This document shows, one piece after another, positions 8,219 to 17,445 of a DNA stretch of 64,000 nucleotides. The DNA comes from Melioribacteraceae bacterium (GTDB lineage Bacteria; Bacteroidota; Ignavibacteria; Ignavibacteriales; Melioribacteraceae), in contig CP129490.1 in assembly GCA_030584085.1 (NCBI GenBank), positions 3,133,511-3,197,510 on the forward strand, written 5' to 3'. The translations under genes and the position numbers were made by a program. The notes beneath the pieces were generated by a model that ran no database searches, was not told the DNA's origin, and saw only the letters and a program-made list of their open reading frames with translations. Every line of letters starts with the position of its first letter. The stretch's first letter is position 1.

Positions 8219-8992
8219 ATGAAAATAAGATTTATCGGAACCGGTTCGGGCAAAACATCTCTTAAACGAGATCATTCATCAATATTAATTGAAAACGGAA
8301 ATACAAATTTATTAATTGATTGCGGTGATGGAATTTCAAAAGCATTTCTGAAGAATAGTATCTCTTTTAATTCAATCAATTCTATTCTCTTTACACATTA
8401 TCATGCCGATCATTTTAGTGGAATCGCTTCTTTAATAACTCAGATGAAATTAGATGAGAGAGTTGGTAGACTAACAATATTTACCCACACAAATTTAGTC
8501 GAGCCGTTGAAAAATTTTCTTCACTCCACTTACATATTTGAAGAAAGTTTGCAATTCGAATTAGATATAATCGGTTTTGAATTCGGAAAAGATTATCCGA
8601 TTGATGATGAAATTAGTTTCTATGCTAAACAAAATTCACACATAACAAATAAGTACAGAACAGATTCAATTCCGGAGAATCAATTTGTATCCTCTAGCAT
8701 GCTTATTAAAATAAAAGATGAATCAATTATTTATACATCCGATATCGGGATACGTGAAGACTTATTTCTTTTTGATGAAGTAAAACCAAAGATTTTTATC
8801 ACCGAAACAACTCATATTGATAAAGATTGGATACACGGCATTGTAGCTTATTATCACCCGGAAAAAATTTATCTCACACATATTTCGGATGAAGATGAAC
8901 AAGAGCTTGTAAAATACCTCAGAAACCAAACATTTCCGCATTCTGTAAAAGTGATGTTGGCAGAAGACGGACATTCTGTCATACTTTTTTAA
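8219..8992 (+). CDS. MBL-fold metallohydrolase (RNase Z-like)
   Basis: A 257-residue metallo-beta-lactamase-fold protein. The metal-binding THYHADHFSG motif (HxHxDH, about residues 59-66) follows the family opening MKIRFIGTGSGK; later ligands include the aspartate of YTSDIG and the histidine in LTHISD. Overall shape is close to ribonuclease Z/arylsulfatase-like hydrolases, but the RNase Z exosite arm is not obvious. Substrate unknown. Its ATG immediately follows the stop of the SPOR gene, so it belongs to the miaB transcription unit. Confidence 0.8.
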   Translation: MKIRFIGTGSGKTSLKRDHSSILIENGNTNLLIDCGDGISKAFLKNSISFNSINSILFTHYHADHFSGIASLITQMKLDERVGRLTIFTHTNLVEPLKNFLHSTYIFEESLQFELDIIGFEFGKDYPIDDEISFYAKQNSHITNKYRTDSIPENQFVSSSMLIKIKDESIIYTSDIGIREDLFLFDEVKPKIFITETTHIDKDWIHGIVAYYHPEKIYLTHISDEDEQELVKYLRNQTFPHSVKVMLAEDGHSVILF

Positions 8993-9052
8993 GATTTCCC
9001 TTAATTATCAGCATCATTTATGCTATTTTAAACTTCTCAAAAAAAATGAATT

Positions 9053-10159
9053 ATGACAATCACAGAATTTCAAAATAAGTTTGGAATTATTGGCAAATCT
9101 CAAGAAATTAAAGATTTATCGGATATTGCGCTGCAAGTTGCACATTCTGACATATCAGTTTTAATTTACGGTGAATCGGGAACCGGTAAAGAAGTTTTTG
9201 CCAGAGCAATTCATGGTGCAAGTAATCGTTCCGACAAAAAATTGGTCAGTGTTAATTGCGGTGCAATTCCCGAAGGAATTTTAGAAAGTGAATTATTCGG
9301 TCACAAAAAAGGATCTTTCACAGGTGCAATAGATGATAGGAAAGGTTACTTCGAAATTGCCGATGGCGGTACATTATTCCTTGATGAAATTGGTGAAATG
9401 CCGTTAACAACTCAGGTAAAGTTACTTCGTGTTTTAGAGACTAAAGAATTTATGCGAATAGGAAGCGAAACGGTAACCAAAGTTGATGTTAGAATAATCG
9501 CAGCATCAAACAAAGATTTGCAAGATGAAGTTGCCGCAAAAAGATTTAGAAGTGATCTTTACTTTCGTTTGAAAGCAGTCATGTTGAGTATTCCCCCGCT
9601 TCGTAAAAGACCTTCGGACATTCCCGCTCTCATTGAACATTTTTTAGAAAATTATTCAACAGAAAATAAAATTACAAAACCACAATTAAGCAAAGAAGCA
9701 TGGGATTTACTATACAATTATAAATGGCCCGGGAATATCCGCGAACTCAAAAATGCAATTGAAACGGCAACTGCTCTATCGAGAGATTCTTATTTAACCG
9801 AAAAAGATTTTCTTCCTTTATTATCGTTGGGTGATTCTTCGGATCAAATAAAAAATTTACCCGTTCATTTAAACCGATCTCCTGAAGCATTAGATAGAGA
9901 AATGATTTATCGCGCATTGATCGAAATAAAAAAGGATTTGATTGAATTAAAAGATATTGCATTGAACAACCATTCCGAGATTCAAAACACCGGTAAAAAG
10001 TTTGAAGTCGATGAAGTAATTCCAATCGATAAACTTGAAAAACAAGCTATCGAAAATGCACTCGATTTTACAAGAGGAAATAAAAGAAAAGCTGCAAAAC
10101 TTTTGAATATTAGTGAACGTACACTTTACAGAAAATTAAAAGATTATGACATTCAATAG
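9053..10159 (+). CDS. Sigma-54-dependent transcriptional activator without receiver domain
   Basis: A 368-residue AAA+ enhancer-binding protein. The central domain starts almost at once: Walker A GESGTGKEVFARAIH (about 40-55), a GSFTGA loop (GAFTGA variant) that contacts sigma-54, Walker B GGTLFLDEIGEMP near 105, and the arginine-finger region around LYFRL. The C-terminus carries a Fis-type helix-turn-helix (NKRKAAKLLNISERTLYRKL). No response-regulator, GAF or PAS domain precedes the AAA+ core, so it is probably controlled by expression or partner binding. Its end overlaps lptE by 14 bases. No convincing -24/-12 promoter was seen in the window, so targets are unknown. Confidence 0.88.
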   Translation: MTITEFQNKFGIIGKSQEIKDLSDIALQVAHSDISVLIYGESGTGKEVFARAIHGASNRSDKKLVSVNCGAIPEGILESELFGHKKGSFTGAIDDRKGYFEIADGGTLFLDEIGEMPLTTQVKLLRVLETKEFMRIGSETVTKVDVRIIAASNKDLQDEVAAKRFRSDLYFRLKAVMLSIPPLRKRPSDIPALIEHFLENYSTENKITKPQLSKEAWDLLYNYKWPGNIRELKNAIETATALSRDSYLTEKDFLPLLSLGDSSDQIKNLPVHLNRSPEALDREMIYRALIEIKKDLIELKDIALNNHSEIQNTGKKFEVDEVIPIDKLEKQAIENALDFTRGNKRKAAKLLNISERTLYRKLKDYDIQ

Positions 10160-10670
10160 AAAGTTAGAAAGTATATTTATATTATTCATAATTGCTTTGG
10201 TATTAAGTGCGTGCAGTTATTCTTTTACCGGAGCCTCAATTCCTCAGCATCTTGAATCGATTGCCATTCCATTGTTTGATGATAGAAGCGGTTCGGGCGA
10301 ACCAAGTTTAAGAGAAGATTTCACAAATGAATTAATAACAAAATTTATTGATGATAACTCTTTACAAATTCGCGAAAGAGTTAATGCCGATGCAATTTTA
10401 GAAAGTACAATTCTCTCGCTTGTCGATGCCCCGTCATCAGTTGGAGCTCAAGAAGGTATTACCGCAGTAGAAACTAGAAGAGTCACATTAACTGTTAGAG
10501 TCATTTATAAAGATTTTATAATGAAAAAAACAATCTTTGAGCAAACTTTTTCAAATTATGCAGACTATGTAAACGAAGGTGACATTACAACCTTCAGAAA
10601 CGACGCTATTAAAACAGCAATAGATAAAATAACCGAAGATATACTGCTTGCGGTTGTATCTAATTGGTAA
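10146..10670 (+). CDS. lptE: LptE-family LPS-assembly lipoprotein
   Basis: A 174-residue lipoprotein with a signal peptide and lipobox LSAC (Cys near residue 23) followed by SYSFTGASIPQHLESIAIPLFDDRS, the family opening. The fold (two helices against a beta sheet) and ending IDKITEDILLAVVSNW match bacterial LptE, which plugs the LptD barrel and delivers LPS to the outer leaflet. The ATG lies inside the end of the sigma-54 activator gene, so translation is coupled. LptD is not in this window. Confidence 0.8.
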   Translation: MTFNRKLESIFILFIIALVLSACSYSFTGASIPQHLESIAIPLFDDRSGSGEPSLREDFTNELITKFIDDNSLQIRERVNADAILESTILSLVDAPSSVGAQEGITAVETRRVTLTVRVIYKDFIMKKTIFEQTFSNYADYVNEGDITTFRNDAIKTAIDKITEDILLAVVSNW

Positions 10671-10682
10671 AAAGGGATTAAC

Positions 10683-12158
10683 ATGAATTTCGATGAAATA
10701 GTTTTACTTACTTACATAGTATCGTTATCAATATTAATGATTTTCGCCAGTCACGGATTTATAATGGTCTATTATCAATCCAAGTACGGAAAAAATATTC
10801 CTAAAGAAAAAGCTGAAGAAGTCTTACACAAAACAGTTACAATTCAACTACCGCTTTATAATGAAATGTATGTTTCGGAAAGGTTAATTGACGCAGTCTG
10901 TGCAATTGATTTTCCCAAAGAACAAATGGAAATTCAAGTTCTTGATGATTCAACCGATCAAACAGTCGAAGTTGTTGCAAAAATAGTTGAGGAAAAACAA
11001 AAACTCGGGTTTAACATAAAACATATTCACAGAACTGACAGAAGCGGATACAAGGCCGGTGCACTGAAAGAAGGATTGAAATCTGTAACTGGTGAATATG
11101 TTGCAATTTTTGACGCCGACTTTATTCCCAAACCAGATTTTTTGAAAAATACTTTAAAGTTTTTTGCCGATGATAATGTGGGAATGGTTCAAACGCGATG
11201 GGAGCATCTAAACGAAGATTATTCCATGCTAACCAAAATACAAGCACTTGCGCTCGACGGACATTTTGTAATAGAACAAACCGTTAGAAACCGTGCTGGA
11301 TTCTTTATCAACTTTAACGGTACCGGAGGAGTTTGGAGATTAAGTTGTATTCTTGACGCAGGCAACTGGCATGCAGATACCTTAACCGAAGATCTTGATT
11401 TAAGCTACCGAGCACAATTAAAAGGCTGGAAGTTTATTTACCTGAGAGATTTTACCACTCCGGCTGAATTACCGGCCGAAATGAATGCTCTTAAAGCACA
11501 ACAGTTTAGATGGACAAAAGGCGCTATCGAAACAGCAAAGAAAATGTTACCCGAAGTCTGGAAATCAAAAATTCCAATGCGTGTTAAATTACAATCAACA
11601 TTTCATCTTACAAACAATATAGTATTCCCATTTATTTTGCTTGCCGGTATTTTGAATGTTCCGTTAATCTTTATTAAAAACAGCGGTCCGTACGATAACT
11701 TTTTTAACTTCATGTCGATATTTGTGATTGCATTTTTAAGTTCATTTGTGTTTTATCTTTTCGCACAGAAAAATGTTCATGAAGATTGGCGAAAGAAAAT
11801 TGCTCTCTTCCCTTTATTCATGGCGGGAAGTATGGGTTTTGCTGTAAATAATTCTCGCGCGGTTATGGAAGCTTTGATGAACAGAAAAAGTGAGTTTGTA
11901 CGAACACCGAAATTTAAAATTCAAAAAAAAGATGATTCCCTTGCGAAGAATCAATATTTTCTTAATATGAAAATTGAAAGCTCGGCTTATATCGAAATGA
12001 TTCTTGCAATCTATTGTTTGATCGGCGTTGTCGCATCAATTTACTTTATGGAAATTGCTGCACTTCCGTTTCAGTTAATGTTCTTCTTTGGATTTGCATC
12101 GGTATCTTATTTTTCTTTTAGAAACTCGTTTACAAAAAAATCAAAATCTGCAGCATGA
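10683..12158 (+). CDS. Family 2 glycosyltransferase, processive membrane type
   Basis: A 491-residue membrane glycosyltransferase. An N-terminal helix (about 8-28) precedes the GT-A domain with DDSTDQT, FDADFIP, TEDLDLSYR and QQFRWTKGA, the D, DxD, TED and Q(Q/R)xRW set of cellulose-synthase-like enzymes. Four or so C-terminal helices follow. The combination resembles bacterial ceramide/glucomannan-like GT2 proteins that build extracellular polysaccharide or glycolipid. Preceded by lptE (12 bases) and overlapping the TPR gene by 4 bases (ATGA), suggesting a joint envelope role. Confidence 0.85.
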   Translation: MNFDEIVLLTYIVSLSILMIFASHGFIMVYYQSKYGKNIPKEKAEEVLHKTVTIQLPLYNEMYVSERLIDAVCAIDFPKEQMEIQVLDDSTDQTVEVVAKIVEEKQKLGFNIKHIHRTDRSGYKAGALKEGLKSVTGEYVAIFDADFIPKPDFLKNTLKFFADDNVGMVQTRWEHLNEDYSMLTKIQALALDGHFVIEQTVRNRAGFFINFNGTGGVWRLSCILDAGNWHADTLTEDLDLSYRAQLKGWKFIYLRDFTTPAELPAEMNALKAQQFRWTKGAIETAKKMLPEVWKSKIPMRVKLQSTFHLTNNIVFPFILLAGILNVPLIFIKNSGPYDNFFNFMSIFVIAFLSSFVFYLFAQKNVHEDWRKKIALFPLFMAGSMGFAVNNSRAVMEALMNRKSEFVRTPKFKIQKKDDSLAKNQYFLNMKIESSAYIEMILAIYCLIGVVASIYFMEIAALPFQLMFFFGFASVSYFSFRNSFTKKSKSAA

Positions 12159-12763
12159 ATAAAGATTTAGCAAAAATAAAATTGATATATGAATTCAATC
12201 CTTCTTCTCCTCTTTTTGCGAGAGTAGCAGAAAGCGAATTAGAATCAGGTAACACTGATACTGCCATTCAAATGTTAGAAAGAGGAATGGAACTTTATCC
12301 CGATTATATAAGTGCTAAACTTGTTTATATCCAAGCGCTTGCAAAGAAAGGTGAATATAAAAAAGTAATTGATAAACTTGATGAGCTCAAACCAATTTTA
12401 AATGATGATTCCACAATTAATTATTATTTAGAAAAAATCGAGGAAGAGAAATCTAATATTCAGAACAACGAAGATGAAATTACTAGAATTAAAAAACCGT
12501 TAGAAGAAGATTTGGAAAACCTCGCCGAAACTATTAATAAAGCAAAAATTCCACCAATAGACAGTAACATAACCCCCAAAATTGATGAATCCGAACCACG
12601 GGGGAAGCAATTTGTATCCGAAACATTAGCCGGAATTTATTTAGCTCAATCAAGCTTCAAAGAAGCTCTCGATATATATGAGAAATTAATAGAGAGTAAT
12701 CCAGCCAAAACCGAATATTATGAAAGAAAAATAGAAGAAATAAAAAACATGATGAATAATTAA
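12155..12763 (+). CDS. Tetratricopeptide-repeat protein
   Basis: A 202-residue soluble protein without a signal peptide. TPR-like helices occupy residues 10-95 (LFARVAESELESGNTDTAI, MELYPDYISAKLVY) and 155-200 (LAGIYLAQSSFKEALDIYEKL, ESNPAKTEYYERKI), joined by an acidic, low-complexity linker. It overlaps the GT2 gene by 4 bases, so is probably made with it as a scaffold. Function not recognised beyond protein-protein interaction. Confidence 0.7.
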   Translation: MNKDLAKIKLIYEFNPSSPLFARVAESELESGNTDTAIQMLERGMELYPDYISAKLVYIQALAKKGEYKKVIDKLDELKPILNDDSTINYYLEKIEEEKSNIQNNEDEITRIKKPLEEDLENLAETINKAKIPPIDSNITPKIDESEPRGKQFVSETLAGIYLAQSSFKEALDIYEKLIESNPAKTEYYERKIEEIKNMMNN

Positions 12764-12779
12764 TTCATTTTCCTTTTGT

Positions 12780-13391
12780 ATGCAATTTGACCCTTCTAAA
12801 AAACTTACCAAGCAATTCTATCAAATCGATGCCGTAAAACTTGCTCCAAAGCTGTTGGGTAAACTTTTTTTTAGAAAAGTTGAATCTGAATATTTGATTG
12901 GGAAAATTGTAGAAGTTGAGGCTTATCGTGGTAGAGATGATGAAGCCGCTCACACCTTTAATGGTAAAACAATACGCAACGAAGTAATGTTCAAAGAAGG
13001 TGGTTATCTTTATGTTTATTTCACTTATGGAATGCATTTTTGTGCTAACGTAGTATGTGGTAAAGCAAGTGAAGGAGCAGCCGTTTTGATTAGAGGAGTT
13101 GAACCTTTGTTTGGTTTAGAAAAAATGAAGTTACATAGATTTGATGCAAGAGTGCTTTCTGACAAAGAAATCATAAACCTAACAAATGGTCCGGCTAAAT
13201 TTTGCAAAGCATTTTCAATTACAAAAAAAGAAAACGGAATCGATTTAACTTCATCAGAAATTTTTCTCTTAGATTCGGAAGATGTTTCAAAGAAAAATAT
13301 AATTGTCACCCAAAGAATCGGAATTAAGAAATCAGTTGAACTTCCTTGGCGTTTTTATATCAAAGATAATCCGTATGTTTCGAAGAAATGA
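12780..13391 (+). CDS. 3-methyladenine DNA glycosylase, AAG family
   Basis: A 203-residue homologue of alkyladenine DNA glycosylase (Mpg/AAG), which excises alkylated purines in base-excision repair. Visible motifs: IVEVEAYRGRDDEAAHTFNG with the catalytic glutamate (about 42) and water-coordinating residues, YVYFTYGMHFCANVV carrying the intercalating tyrosine region, and AAVLIRGVEPL. Length fits bacterial members. Stop overlaps the start of the GT9 gene (ATGA). Confidence 0.92.
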   Translation: MQFDPSKKLTKQFYQIDAVKLAPKLLGKLFFRKVESEYLIGKIVEVEAYRGRDDEAAHTFNGKTIRNEVMFKEGGYLYVYFTYGMHFCANVVCGKASEGAAVLIRGVEPLFGLEKMKLHRFDARVLSDKEIINLTNGPAKFCKAFSITKKENGIDLTSSEIFLLDSEDVSKKNIIVTQRIGIKKSVELPWRFYIKDNPYVSKK

Positions 13392-14410
13392 ATTCACCGA
13401 ATAAAATATTAATCGTAAGAACTGATCGAATTGGTGACGTCGTACTGACGTTACCATTGGCAAAGTATATAAAGAAATTTTATCCAAAATCTCATGTGAC
13501 ATTTTTAGTTCGAGAATATACAAGTCCGCTTACTCTTAACAATAAGTTTATTGACAACACAATAATTCTTCCCGAAAAAAGTAATCAAACAAATTTTTGG
13601 AAAGTACTATCTATTTTAAAGAGCGAAAAGTTTGATACGGCTATAATGGTATATCCCCGATTTAGAATTTCGCTCGCTTTAAAACTTGCAGGTATTAAAA
13701 AAAGAATTGGATCAGGTTATAGGTGGTTTTCATTTTTGTTTACGGACAAAGTTTATGAGCACAGAAAAACCGGAGAAAAGCATGAACTTGAGCATAATTT
13801 AACTCTGTTGAAAAAAATAGGCATTACTGATATTGAAAAAACAGATGTATCATTTGATATACACATTAGCGAACAAAGTAGACAAAAAGTTGATCAAATA
13901 TTTGAAGACTATAATATACCGGACAACAGGAAAATCATTATAATTCACCCGGGAAGCGGTGGAAGTTCAATAGATTTACCAATTTCTAAGTTTAGCTCAT
14001 TATCATATCGTTTGGCACATGAATTGGACTGTGTAATACTAATTACAGGTTCGCAATCAGAAAAAAACACATGTGACAAAATTATGAACGAACTAAACTC
14101 ATACAATCTAGCCGGTAAATTAACTCTCGAAGAGTTAACTGCAGTTATCGAGAAAAGTGACATGTTAATTGCAAATTCAACCGGACCAATTCACATAGCA
14201 GCAGCTCTTGGCAAGAATGTTGTCGGTTTCTATCCAAAAATCAAAGAATGTTCAGTTGAAAGATGGGGACCTTACACTGATAAGAGTATAATCTTTTCAC
14301 CATCAATTGATTGTAAAAATTGCACAAGAGAACAATGTGAAAAATTGGATTGTATGAACAGTATTGATATTGATAATGTTTATTCGGAAATCAAAACTCT
14401 ATTGAATTGA
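13388..14410 (+). CDS. Family 9 glycosyltransferase (heptosyltransferase-like)
   Basis: A 340-residue GT-B enzyme. It opens with ILIVRTDRIGDVVLTLPL, the acceptor-site signature of GT9, and has the C-terminal nucleotide-sugar region IIHPGSGGSSIDLP (about 180) and ANSTGPIHIAAALGK (about 260), with a cysteine-rich tail CKNCTREQCEKLDC common in this family. It probably transfers a heptose or related sugar to lipid A core on the cytoplasmic face. Starts within the stop codon of the glycosylase gene; DUF3108 follows after 7 bases. Confidence 0.88.
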   Translation: MNSPNKILIVRTDRIGDVVLTLPLAKYIKKFYPKSHVTFLVREYTSPLTLNNKFIDNTIILPEKSNQTNFWKVLSILKSEKFDTAIMVYPRFRISLALKLAGIKKRIGSGYRWFSFLFTDKVYEHRKTGEKHELEHNLTLLKKIGITDIEKTDVSFDIHISEQSRQKVDQIFEDYNIPDNRKIIIIHPGSGGSSIDLPISKFSSLSYRLAHELDCVILITGSQSEKNTCDKIMNELNSYNLAGKLTLEELTAVIEKSDMLIANSTGPIHIAAALGKNVVGFYPKIKECSVERWGPYTDKSIIFSPSIDCKNCTREQCEKLDCMNSIDIDNVYSEIKTLLN

Positions 14411-14417
14411 GTCTATT

Positions 14418-15197
14418 ATGAAAAAGCTAATACTATATATAATATATTTTACACTTTTATTAACCGTATCTGTAAATGCCGATGATTTCAGAAAAATAGA
14501 AAACAAAGCATTTCGAGAAGGTGAAAAATTAACGTTTGATGTTAAGTATGGTTTTGTAACTGCAGGTATTGCAGAAATGGCGATTCCAAAAATCAAAAAA
14601 TTAGCCGGTAGAGATGTTTACCATGTTACGTTTAGAGTCAACACAGTTCCGGCCTTCGATCCGTTTTTTATTGTTAGAGATAGATACGAAACATTTATTG
14701 ATGTCGAAGGAATTTTCCCTTGGAGATTTGAACAGCACATTAGAGAAGGAAATTATACTAAAGATTTCTCGGCGTTTTTTGATCAGCGAAATGGTTCGGC
14801 CAAAACAACCGGCGGTACTTTCGAAATTCCAAAGTATGTTAACGATATAATGTCAGCTTTTTATATCACACGTACTTTTGATTTCAGCGGAATGAAAAAA
14901 GGCGACCGGTTCAACTTAGAAAATTTTTATAACGATAAAGTTTATCCGCTTGATGTTGTTTATCACGGAAAAGAAAGAATAACAGTTGATGCCGGTACTT
15001 TTGATTGCATTATAGTTGAACCACTAGTTAGGGAAGGCGGTTTGTTTAAGAACGAAGGTAACATAATTATTTGGTTATCCGATGATGAACTTAAAGTGCC
15101 GATCAAAGTAAAAACAAAAGTAATAATCGGTTCAATTGATTCGGAATTGACTGCCTATGAAGGACTTGCCGGTGAATTTACCTCTAAAGTAGATTAG
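14418..15197 (+). CDS. DUF3108 domain-containing exported protein
   Basis: A 259-residue protein with a signal peptide (residues 1-21, ending VNADD). The body shows the DUF3108 pattern: FREGEKLTFDVKYGFVTAGIAEM near the start, VDAGTFDCIIVEPL and IWLSDDELKVPIKVKTK near the end. These proteins are periplasmic or outer-membrane-associated beta-rich proteins of unknown role; a related fold occurs in LolA/LolB-like lipid carriers (inference). Seven bases after the GT9 gene. Confidence 0.82.
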   Translation: MKKLILYIIYFTLLLTVSVNADDFRKIENKAFREGEKLTFDVKYGFVTAGIAEMAIPKIKKLAGRDVYHVTFRVNTVPAFDPFFIVRDRYETFIDVEGIFPWRFEQHIREGNYTKDFSAFFDQRNGSAKTTGGTFEIPKYVNDIMSAFYITRTFDFSGMKKGDRFNLENFYNDKVYPLDVVYHGKERITVDAGTFDCIIVEPLVREGGLFKNEGNIIIWLSDDELKVPIKVKTKVIIGSIDSELTAYEGLAGEFTSKVD

Positions 15198-15255
15198 TTA
15201 ATCTTACTAAATTTTAATAGAGAATTTTACCTCTTTTTCTTACCTTTGATTCCAT

Positions 15256-16215
15256 ATGAGTGAAGAATTCCGCAATTTTGAAGATCCTCCGGAAAAAGAG
15301 GATCAATTCAGAAATAATATTGAACCAACCATGTCGCCAATCGCCGCGGCGTTCACGGGTCTAATTGTGGTTTTTGTTCTCTACCAAATTGGCGGTAGTC
15401 TCTTAACTCTCCTAATATTTGGATTAGACCTTGAATCCGCGAATGTTAACGCGATGCGATTGATGACAATCGGTGGACAAGTAATGTTTATACTTCTCCC
15501 CGCACTCATGTTTGCAAAACTAGTTTATGAAGATGTTGGAACAATTATTCGTTTTAAACTTCCAACAGTAAAAGAAGTTTTTGCTTTTGTATTTGGATTA
15601 ATCCTCATTGCACCGCTTCTTCAAAGTTATCTTTACCTACAAAATTATTTACTTAATCTTCTTGCCCAAAAAATTCATATTATTCAAGTAATTAAAAATT
15701 TATTGGATAGTTTAGATAAACTGGTAACAGAAACTTATTCCGAACTTTTAAGAAGCGATACAATTTTTGAAGCATCATTTATAATTTTTGTCGTAGCAGT
15801 AGTTCCCTCTATTTGTGAAGAAGTTTTCTTTAGAGGTTATGTTCAAAAAAGTTTTGAATTTAGAATAAAGCCCGTTTGGGCAGCTTTTGTGACTGCAATC
15901 TTTTTTGCCTTATATCATTTTAATCCATACGGATTGATTGCACTATTTGCACTCGGATTTTTCTTCGGTTACTCTGCATTTAAAAGTGAATCCATATTCA
16001 TTCCTTTGATTCTACATTTCTTAAATAATCTTATAGCAATTATTTCTTTCTTCATAGTTGGTGATGATGAATTTTTGCAAGCAACTGCCGCTGATCCGGC
16101 AGATCTTGGAATTAACACATTTTTCTTTCTTTTCTTTCTGTTGCTATTCTTGGTTTATATTTATATTCTAAACAAGAATTACGATAAACTCTCAAAAAAG
16201 AAGGAGTTATTATGA
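15256..16215 (+). CDS. CPBP-family intramembrane metalloprotease
   Basis: A 319-residue polytopic protein with about eight helices. The CPBP (CAAX protease/bacteriocin-processing) motifs are present: EEVFFRGYVQ (about 194-203), then FALYHFNP (about 220) and LILHFLNN (about 256), giving the Glu-Glu, His and His/Asn active-site set. The charged N-terminal 30 residues are cytoplasmic. Substrate unknown. A TACCTTTG word at 15241-15248 just before the ATG resembles a -7 element but lacks a -33 partner. It overlaps the next gene by 4 bases. Confidence 0.86.
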   Translation: MSEEFRNFEDPPEKEDQFRNNIEPTMSPIAAAFTGLIVVFVLYQIGGSLLTLLIFGLDLESANVNAMRLMTIGGQVMFILLPALMFAKLVYEDVGTIIRFKLPTVKEVFAFVFGLILIAPLLQSYLYLQNYLLNLLAQKIHIIQVIKNLLDSLDKLVTETYSELLRSDTIFEASFIIFVVAVVPSICEEVFFRGYVQKSFEFRIKPVWAAFVTAIFFALYHFNPYGLIALFALGFFFGYSAFKSESIFIPLILHFLNNLIAIISFFIVGDDEFLQATAADPADLGINTFFFLFFLLLFLVYIYILNKNYDKLSKKKELL

Positions 16216-16556
16216 TATGTCCAAATTGTGAATGTGAATATGTTGATACAGTTACAACTTGTCCTGATTGCGGTGTTGAACTTGTTACTAAGGATGTATT
16301 CGAAGGACATCTTGTTCATCATTCGGATTGGCTTGTAGTTTATACAACTGATGAGATTTATAAAGCCGAAATGTATAAAGCCAACCTTGAAGGTGCCGAG
16401 ATTGATGCATTAATTCTAGGACAAAAGGATAGAAATTATCCAACCGTTGGTGATCTTTCCGTCATAAAAATTTTAGTAAAAAAATCCGATGCTGAAACTG
16501 CTATAGAAATTATTAATGATATTAATTCTCGAACAGACGAGAGTGAAGAAGAATAA
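16212..16556 (+). CDS. DUF2007 protein with N-terminal zinc ribbon
   Basis: A 114-residue cytosolic protein. CPNCECEYVDTVTTCPDCG at residues 3-21 is a two-knuckle zinc ribbon; residues 35-105 match the ferredoxin-like DUF2007 (putative signal transducing protein) pattern (LVVYTTDEIYKAEMYKANLEGA, ILVKKSDAETAIEII). It is locked between the CPBP protease and cdsA by overlaps of 4 and 1 bases, so the three are one translationally coupled unit. Function unknown. Confidence 0.78.
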   Translation: MICPNCECEYVDTVTTCPDCGVELVTKDVFEGHLVHHSDWLVVYTTDEIYKAEMYKANLEGAEIDALILGQKDRNYPTVGDLSVIKILVKKSDAETAIEIINDINSRTDESEEE

Positions 16557-17383
16557 TGTCGGGTAACAAAACCGGAACAAGAATAATTGTCTCAGTTGCT
16601 GCTATTCCATTTATCGGCCTAGCTGCCTATTTCGGTGGAATACTATTTCTGATTTTTGTTTTGGGAATTGCCCTTATTTCTTTTTTTGAATTTTCAATTT
16701 TAGTCAAAAGCAAAGGTACAAATCCAAATTTAATTTTTGGATTAACTTCGGTCGTGTTAATTTTATTGAATGTCTATTTTGATTGGCTTGATTTTTACAT
16801 TCTCATCCTTTTGATTTCATTTATTTTATTGATAGTCGAATTATATAGAGATAATAATTCTGCAATATTAAATTTAGGAAGTACATTTCTCGGCATTTTT
16901 TACATTGGAGTATTTTCCGCTTCTTTATTAAGCATTAGAGAGTTGTTTAATTTTTCAAATCAATTATATGAACAAGGTGGATTGTTAATCATTGCTTTGT
17001 TTGTAACTATCTGGATTTGTGATTCAGCTGCTTTTTTTCTTGGAACTGCATTCGGTAAACACAAACTTTTCCCGCGAGTGAGTCCTAAGAAAAGTTGGGA
17101 AGGTGCAATTGCCGGATTTATTTTTTCAATTCTCACAATGATAGCGGCTCACTTCATACTTTTGGATTTCCTCTCACTTGTTGATTCATTTATAATCGGT
17201 ACAATTGTTGGAACAGTTGGACAAATTGGGGATCTAATTGAAAGTCTGATTAAACGAGATGCGAACGTGAAAGATTCTTCGGCTTTAATACCAGGTCACG
17301 GCGGTGTATTTGATAGATTCGATTCTCTTTTATTCAGCGCACCGGCAGTTTATGTTTACCTTATTTATACAATGCAGTTATAA
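16556..17383 (+). CDS. cdsA: Phosphatidate cytidylyltransferase
   Basis: A 275-residue membrane enzyme that makes CDP-diacylglycerol from CTP and phosphatidate, the entry step to phospholipids. About eight helices are visible. The family signatures are clear: SPKKSWEGAIAGF near residue 178 and the C-terminal CDS signature with GDLIESLIKRDANVKDSS then PGHGGVFDRFDS (about 222-260). Length normal. Last gene of the CPBP-DUF2007-cdsA unit. Confidence 0.95.
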   Translation: MSGNKTGTRIIVSVAAIPFIGLAAYFGGILFLIFVLGIALISFFEFSILVKSKGTNPNLIFGLTSVVLILLNVYFDWLDFYILILLISFILLIVELYRDNNSAILNLGSTFLGIFYIGVFSASLLSIRELFNFSNQLYEQGGLLIIALFVTIWICDSAAFFLGTAFGKHKLFPRVSPKKSWEGAIAGFIFSILTMIAAHFILLDFLSLVDSFIIGTIVGTVGQIGDLIESLIKRDANVKDSSALIPGHGGVFDRFDSLLFSAPAVYVYLIYTMQL

Positions 17384-17445
17384 TTCCCCACTAAACTTAT
17401 TGCCCGATATTTCCTTAAATTAGTGACTTAAAAATTCTTGGTAGA

